This document shows, one piece after another, positions 58,501 through 64,000 of a stretch of DNA of 64,000 nucleotides. The translations under genes and the position numbers were made by a program. Source of the DNA: Agrypnia vestita (Eukaryota > Arthropoda > Insecta > Trichoptera > Phryganeidae); assembly GCA_016648135.1 (NCBI GenBank), contig JADDOH010023155.1:1-64000 (forward strand), read 5' to 3'. Under the pieces are notes generated by a model. That model had not been told where the DNA came from. It did no database searches and saw only the letters and a list, made by a program, of their open reading frames with translations. The number at the start of each line of letters is the position of its first letter. The stretch's first letter is position 1.

Positions 58501-59755
58501 AAAACATAGGCCTATCAGGGAGTGATTAATGTTGAGATGGTTTAAGGGTTCTAGGAGTTAAAATTGTCAACAAGTGTCTTAGCTAGTTTTTAATAAATAA
58601 AGAAAATAGTAAAAAATCCCTAACTTAAAAATTTAGAGTGATTTTATTTATCTTTAATTAAATGCTGAGTGATGATTACGCTATCTGATACGATGATACG
58701 ATACCTTAAATTTTACAATAATCTCTTCATAGCTCAAGTTACTTATGTTGATTCTTAATAGGTGTCCCCCTAACATTGTAGCACTAGAATTAATAATAGT
58801 AATAAAACAAAAAAAATTATAATGTGTTTTTCGGAAGTCAATATGTTAAACCTAGTTACGCAACTCAAAACAATTTTAAAAAGATTAATAACTTTTTATT
58901 TTTACAACTCACATAATATACTTTCATCTCTAGGGTTAAATAAATCTGACAGAAAAAAATGTGACTATTTTTAAAGTCTGCAAATAAAATGTGATCAGTA
59001 TGCGAAATTTCACATTTAAAAATAAACACTTCCTATACATAATCTAGAGATATTGTTTTTATGTCACACGTAAGCAAATATATCCAACCTTAAAAAAATT
59101 ATAATTTTTTGACACACGACACTACAAAAGTTTTCTTTTTCACCGCACACACATTTATTACACAAAAATGTTGACTTAATAATATTGTTAAACAATGTAA
59201 CACTGAAGGTAATATAATTATAAAAAAAATTATATTATTCACTTAATGATTTGTGAATATCAGAGATAAATTAACCAAAATAGAAAATTGTACACGCAAA
59301 TAAAATGTTAATTTTAATTTTCAGAGATCTTGTGCCTTGATATAAGAGCTAATTAAAGTTTAACTAATGTCCCTAGGGAAGAAGATCACTTGTTAGATAA
59401 ACAAATAAAGGAAAAAGAAAAGTAACACACACGAATCGTGATTATATATTGATATTAATTATTTTCTTCGAAAACTGTAAAGTGCGTAAATTAGATTTCT
59501 ATTTAATATATATTATTACTAAAACTATGATAAAATAATTTTTTTAGCAATCACAATGAAAATACGAAAGCGCACTCATCTAGAAAAGTAACATGTTACG
59601 TGCACGACACAAAAGTAAATAAATATACACGTTGATTAATTTCCAAATAAAGATAACCTAATATCGATTTACAATGTACATGATGATAAATAATATTTGG
59701 AGCCGACTGGACTCAGGGTAACTTCAATAGCCAATTTGTGTTGGGGTTACTCCGA
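55510..59755. other. Gene-free, repeat-poor interval, possibly with the Kdm2 3' UTR on its right
   Basis: Very AT-rich and lacking the repeat families that fill the rest of the window, especially 56500-59700. The Kdm2 stop codon is at 59756 and transcription runs leftward, so the right part must include its 3' UTR. TTTATT words (AATAAA on the minus strand) occur at about 59154 and further left, but I cannot choose the true end. Confidence 0.5.
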
Positions 59756-59876
59756 TCATTTGGTTTTTCTCCGATCCACGAGTTTGACATCTTTCACCTG
59801 GAGATTGTGCTTGGATTTAGCGGCAAACTTGATCACCGCTTGCGTCGATACTAGGGGCACATGCCTCAAGTCCAAC
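59756..59876 (-). CDS. Kdm2: Kdm2 histone demethylase, terminal coding exon
   Basis: A minus-strand exon after acceptor AG (59878-59877, with a TTTCAG context). Its first base completes an Arg codon begun at 61037-61036, giving NLVRLDLRHV across the junction. Thirty-nine residues follow: LDLRHVPLVSTQAVIKFAAK, SKHNLQVKDVKLVDRRKTK, then TGA at 59758-59756. The DLRxxxxVSTQ...F motif matches the final leucine-rich repeat of KDM2-type proteins (human DLRYCKQVT), followed by a short basic tail. As the stop exon it fixes the gene's 3' side. No coding capacity follows. Confidence 0.85.
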
Positions 59877-61035
59877 CTGAAAGGAAATGTTTATAAACTG
59901 GATGTAAAGAGTATGACATAAAGCGGAGTTTCGCTCGCTACTGCCGCGTACATGGAGCAGTAAAAATGGTTTCAAAAATATCTTGGATCTTTATCCTAGC
60001 AACATCTTTCAATATTTGTCAATTATTGTTAGTGGTTTTTTATAAACAAATCCGAAATAATAAATGTCCTAAATCAGCAGAAAATGATTCAGTTATTCAA
60101 AATAACTATTAATAACATAACTAACACATTTTCGATTACGGCCATCTGAACATGAGGAATTGGAAAAAAATTATAAAATTATTTGATTTTTTTTCGCAGG
60201 TGAGAACAGCAAACAAGCCAATATTGGGTACTTCAGTAATAGGAACGGTGTAATCTTTGCATTAGCATAACAAATACGGCATCTTCAAGACGATATCTTG
60301 AAATACACAAAAATATAGTATAATCGGGATTAACTTTGGTATGATAATCTCATTCTGTTATCTTTTGTATGGAACCAATGGTAGTGCAAATGAGAGAGAA
60401 ATATGTTATTTTGTATGTGTCATACAAAACCTTTCGGCGGCTGACCTATACGTAAGTTTTTCACAAAATTAACTGAGTTTTTCATGGTTTTGTGATTTAT
60501 TGCAAATTTCACATTGATTTATTGCAAACATTCACATTGATAACTCAATATTAATGTGAAATTTGTAATATCAATTTGTAATATATTTATCAATGTGAAT
60601 GTTATTTTTTCTGGTACCTCGAATTTTGAATTAACAGGATTCTACTATATCGAGTGAAGGAAATCTGGGAATGAAGATCAATATTTTCGGTGCATTACAT
60701 GAAAATATGATCTTTATATTATCTTAATATTTTAGAAGGCAGCAGAGGCATAGATAGAAAGAGGTAATCTTGACTGTGTAACTTCAGAATGCGATCTAAT
60801 ACATTTTGTCAGGATAAATCAGCATACAACTAGATCATCAACGGTCAGCAACAAAAGATGCCCCGTGAAGGATACAAAATGAACCCTGATTATGTTTTAA
60901 ATGGTAAAAATTCCTGCCATGGTCACGCCGCTGGTTATTAACAAATACTGGAGTGTTTGTGGATGTTACGAATTAACAAACAAAACATTGGCATGATCAT
61001 TAATACACAATCATCTCATGAAAGACTCGACTAAC
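59877..61035 (-). other. Kdm2: Kdm2 last intron
   Basis: A 1.16-kb GT-AG intron (GTTAGT donor at 61035, TTTCAG acceptor at 59877). It is AT-rich. A self-complementary stretch around 60490-60600 has repeated TCACATTGAT/ATCAATGTGA words. No other feature recognised. Confidence 0.75.
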
Positions 61036-61218
61036 CTGACGAGGTTCTGGCAGGTGGAGAGGTGATCCAGGGCGGCCTCCGTGAGCAGACGGCACCCGGC
61101 CAGACTCAGGCGTTCCAGACAGCGAGCCGAGCCCAGCTGCGCGACCCCCGCATCGGTGACACGGGCGCAGGACGACAGGTCCAGCTCCGTCAGAGCGCTG
61201 AGGGCTTGGGTCACGTAT
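61036..61218 (-). CDS. Kdm2: Kdm2 histone demethylase, LRR exon
   Basis: This exon has 60 full codons, phase 2 at both ends. The acceptor is CTTTTCAACAG (AG at 61220-61219) and the donor GTTAGT (61035). It reads YVTQALSALTELDLSSCARV, TDAGVAQLGSARCLERLSLA, GCRLLTEAALDHLSTCQNLV. Two full FBXL-type cysteine-containing leucine-rich repeats are present (LTELDLSSCxxVTDAG and LERLSLAGCRLLTEAAL), the form found in F-box/LRR proteins. In KDM2 proteins these repeats pack against the F-box and link to Skp1-Cullin complexes. The exon joins 61620-61883 through the proposed GC-AG intron, restoring SMRYVTQALSAL. Confidence 0.9.
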
Positions 61219-61619
61219 CTGTTGAAAAGAAAAACAAATTTGATATTGCATATCTCCTTAATTATCGATTATGACATGGTCACTTGAAGATTTTCGACTC
61301 ATTATCATGGCAAGAATCCACCGGCAAAGTTTTTGCTACTCCCAGCTATGAGACATCCTGTATGAGCATCACATTTATACATGTACCAAGCAATAATGCA
61401 AGGCATCCCATCCCAATTATAATAATTTAGTTGTCTGTCTGCCTCTAACTTCTTTATAGTAAATTTTTTTTTACGATTCTTTTGTGATTTTTTAAAATAA
61501 AATAAACAAATACTTATTCCTTAGGGACTGACATGTAAAACCATCGCCATTTTTGATGGGTTATAGCTAGTAAATCAATAAAAAGATATACAACTATAAT
61601 ATTCGACATTAAGACTGGC
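61219..61619 (-). other. Kdm2: Kdm2 intron with GC donor
   Basis: A 401-bp intron. Its donor on the minus strand reads AG|GCCAGT, and its acceptor TTTTCAACAG|A is strong. Much of it is repeat: the dispersed ACTAGCTATAACCCATCAAA unit (61415-61573) starts about 46 bases after the donor, and a foldback-family end (61250-61340) lies near the acceptor. Confidence 0.7.
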
Positions 61620-61883
61620 CTCATAGACACGTCGGTGATGTCAGTCCCCGCTAGTCGCAGCAGCTTGAGGTGGCGCAAGCGAGAGCGCGAGTGCGCCAAG
61701 CCAGGCCGCGAGTCTTGTGGAGGCGACACCAGGTCCCGCAGGCAGGCATCACCCAGCGAGGGGCAAAATGACAGATCCAGCGACACCAGCGGGGGGCACA
61801 GGCACGTGCGCAGCCCCACGGCCGCCGCACCTGGGCTGCCCGCCAGCGAGAGCGAGCGCAAAGCGGGCAAGCGGCTGATTAAC
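61620..61883 (-). CDS. Kdm2: Kdm2 histone demethylase, LRR exon with the SPPxDxRPG signature
   Basis: The first base completes the Trp codon split with 62921-63057; 87 codons and AG follow. It reads LISRLPALRSLSLAGSPGAA, then LVSLDLSFCPSLGDACLRDL, VSPPQDSRPG and LRHLKLLRLAGTDITDVSM. The block LRDLxSPPxDxRPG, followed by LxLAGxDITDxS, is the distinguishing stretch of KDM2A/B (LLSPPTDNRPG, LRLAGLDITDAS in human), so the assignment is specific rather than a generic LRR match. The acceptor is TTTTCAG (61885-61884). The exon must end at 61620, where the next two intron bases are GC, not GT (see findings). GC-rich codon use contrasts with the introns. Confidence 0.92.
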
Positions 61884-62401
61884 CTGAAAAGAACTCATTT
61901 ATATAATAAAGGATATATTTAGATTTAAATTAGGCCCAATTGAACGATAAAAAAATAAATGATATACTTGTAACGAAACGATGATTAGTAATTCAACTAA
62001 ATACGTTGTTTCCCTGAAGAGATAGAATGTAATACTCTTTTATAATGGCAACCATAGCACCATTTACTTTATTCCCTAGTTACTCTCCTTTCCATATCAT
62101 TCTATATCTTACTATCCCAAAAAAAACACTATTTCCAAACACACAAATCATTTCGAGCATTTATTATTTAATTTAGTAGCACATTTGTCTCTCAAATAAC
62201 ACCACTTTTCAGTCTCCGTTTGACGCCTTTTGCAATGTTGAACCAGATATCAATGGCTTCTCAATTCTTATACATGCGCCGCATCCCACACACGGGAATC
62301 AATGTTGCTACTAGTAAAGCATAATCTGGGATTGATATCAGAAGCTAATTTTGGTGCAACCTGTTTTAATTAATAAACACTATATACAGTAGTAGAATGC
62401 G

Positions 62402-62850
62402 ACCACTATAAATTGGCGTGCGAGGGAAGGCATCCCTGTCGCGTAACAGAAGTTGTCAGGGTGTAAATTTATTACACAATACATAATGTACAGAATGTCC
62501 GGTGACCGGTGTCGTAACCTTTAAAAGAAATTTGGGCGGGCAGCACTAAAGAAACCATGCAGTAATGGCGGCCGTTCTATCTGTCAAACTGTCAGACGGT
62601 AATATCGGTCCATTATTTGCTTTTCAGCTTCGCAAAACTTTAATACTTCATTGGCAATTGTTCTTGCACCATCCCGGACTATTTAGGATGTTTTGGACAT
62701 AATAATTCAGTGTATATTGGTAATCAAGATGTCACAGTTCCCGAGCAAATACAAAATTGTACTGTATGACAGGGCGAGGGGTTACCGCCGGGTGCGGGCG
62801 GGGCGGGTTTTAGTTCCAAAGTCGCCGCACGCCAAGTTATTTATTGTGGT
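62402..62850. mobile_element. GC-rich MITE, copy 3, in a Kdm2 intron
   Basis: ACCACTATAAATTGGCGTGC at 62402 and GCACGCCAAG...ATTGTGGT ending at 62850 form the inverted ends. The interior matches copy 1 (32177-32630) in reverse along its whole length, including GGCCGCCATTACTGCATGG-type sequence. Confidence 0.8.
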
Positions 62851-62920
62851 CAAGCAATAATGACTACATTTGTGACTGATAAAAGAATTGGGAACAGATT
62901 GATGGGCCACCAGTACTTAC

Positions 62921-63057
62921 CACGTGAGTTGCCTCCTGGACAAGTTGCTCCACTCCAGCCCGAGAGCTTGTGGCTGCCTGCGTGCGATGCCGGCCAGATG
63001 GGCGGCAGTCAGACGGCACTGTACAAAGGACATGTTCCGCCATAATGCTGGTTCCAC
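62921..63057 (-). CDS. Kdm2: Kdm2 histone demethylase, F-box end and first LRR
   Basis: The acceptor AG is at 63059-63058 and a strong GTAAGT donor at 62920. Forty-five codons plus two bases encode VEPALWRNMSFVQCRLTAAH, LAGIARRQPQALGLEWSNLS and RRQLT. It aligns with the human KDM2 segment LWTRIDLNHC...SGIIRRQPVSLDLSW (the end of the F-box and the first repeat) without gaps. The upstream JmjC, CXXC and PHD parts lie beyond the window's right edge, in part because phase 0 at 63057 demands another exon. The full protein demethylates histone H3 Lys36 in the nucleus; that role is known for the family, not visible here. The intron to its left holds a GC-rich MITE. Confidence 0.9.
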
Positions 63058-63329
63058 CTAGAATCGAGCATAATATATTACATTATTATTACAAATATAT
63101 AATTAAAATCCATGTTATAAAAGTTTTACAAATTTAACTACAGGCTACTATGGGAACATATTAAAAAAACCTACACCAAAAATGTTTTGTCAATTGATGG
63201 AAATCAAACCCACAACCTCAGGAATAAGAAACGAGCATTTTAACACTCCATTTGCAAACATCTTCTTTCACACATATTTATACATATTTTAATTTTGTAA
63301 GGAAACATGATTCAAAAAAAATTTCTTTT

Positions 63330-63700
63330 AACTTTCTTGAATTTGAGAGCTCTAAGAGCAAGTTCCTGAAATCAAAACTCCTGGGCAAAAACACCAAATC
63401 AGGTGTCTACAGTACTATCATCAAACCAGGAATAATGTACGGAGCGGAGTCATGGACAACGATCCTTTAAAAGCAACGGAAGCTCTTCTGGTTTGAAAAT
63501 AAAGTACCAAGGACAATACTGAGACCTAAACACGGTGTTGCAATAGGTACGTGGAGGCACAGGAACAATGCGGAAATTCTAACCCTATCACAACCTTTCA
63601 TAACCGGAACCATGAGATCTAACCAACTAGATTGGATAAGATGTGTATGTGGGGAAAGTAGTGAGCCATTAAAATAGTACATGAGTATAACAACTATAAT
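63330..63700 (+). pseudogene. LINE C-terminal fragment
   Basis: It reads LLGKNTKSGVYSTIIKPGIM, YGAESWTTIL, a stop, then KLFWFENKVPRTILRPKHG. It matches the K.KIYKTxIRPVxxYGAExWT...FExKVLRxIxGP stretch that follows the RT domain in many LINE polymerases. It is truncated on both sides. Confidence 0.75.
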
Positions 63701-64000
63701 AATAGTAACCAACCGGGTGTTAGTGATGGTCAAGTCTTATTTTAACCGGTTATTTTCGATACAGTTATTTGAGATTTGTATCTGATTTACCGAAGATCGG
63801 TAACTAAGATAATAGTTCCGATGGTTGCCTGTTGAATTGCAAAAAATTAGTTCAATCAAAGCAATCAGATACAAATCTAAAAAAAGTGAATATTCAGCGT
63901 GTCACCGCCTAAAATACCATCACTACTGGGTGCGGACTGCTGGGCAGATCTAGACAGTGCCTCTTGGAGAATGTACTGGCTGGTATGGAGAAACTAGGGG

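Noticed and set aside
61614..61622. Alternative GT donor for the Kdm2 exon at 61615-61614
   Set aside because: It breaks the reading frame at the junction with 61218 and destroys the LRR alignment.
61062..61922. Plus-strand open frames at 61062-61287 and 61635-61922
   Set aside because: Antisense shadows of the Kdm2 LRR exons.
62860..63045. 61-codon plus-strand frame
   Set aside because: Antisense to the Kdm2 exon 62921-63057, which matches KDM2 without gaps.
1..64000. CRISPR arrays, operons or bacterial gene clusters
   Set aside because: Split genes and eukaryotic transposons throughout; no regularly spaced direct repeats found.

Overview
This is an animal nuclear window, AT-rich and crowded with transposons. 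The only cellular genes I can support are two split genes on the minus strand, both conserved in animals. The mixture of elements (mariner, piggyBac, pogo-like, Harbinger, hAT, Penelope-like, non-LTR retrotransposons, tRNA-headed SINEs) and the many short TAGGTACCTA-type runs suggest an insect, most likely a moth or butterfly. That is an inference; nothing here fixes the species.

Left gene (about 0.8-5.7 kb, minus): two consecutive coding exons of a Lim1/Lhx1-type LIM-homeobox transcription factor. The exon at 5516-5682 carries the start codon and LIM domain 1; the exon at 849-1063 carries LIM domain 2. The splice phases join exactly. The homeodomain exons must lie beyond the left edge. A GC- and CpG-rich block at 40.6-41.4 kb could hold its promoter, but that is unproven.

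Right gene (59.7-63.1 kb, minus): four exons forming the last 234 residues of a Kdm2 (JmjC/F-box/LRR, FBXL10/11-type) histone demethylase, from the end of the F-box region through the leucine-rich repeats to the stop codon. Its start lies beyond the right edge. One intron appears to use a GC rather than a GT donor.

Between them (6-59 kb) I find no intact cellular gene. The interval is a layered record of insertions. It includes a jockey-like LINE split by a Penelope-like element (6.2-8.3 kb), a piggyBac relic (11.1-13.1 kb), a mariner relic (21.3-22.4 kb) and a pogo-like relic with about a dozen copies of a CAGTAGTCGGCC motif (35.0-36.8 kb). It also holds a hAT element with a perfect 8-bp target duplication (48.1-48.7 kb), a Harbinger-like element carrying a MADF-domain fragment (49.1-49.8 kb), several families of short inverted-repeat elements, a four-copy SINE family and at least twelve LINE C-terminal fragments. 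One further possible cellular exon encodes a frameshifted MADF domain at 55.1 kb. The 56-59.7 kb stretch is nearly repeat-free and may include the Kdm2 3' UTR.

No rRNA gene, true tRNA gene, CRISPR array or operon is present. The interest of the window lies in transposon structure and in how close insertions come to the splice sites of Lim1 and Kdm2.
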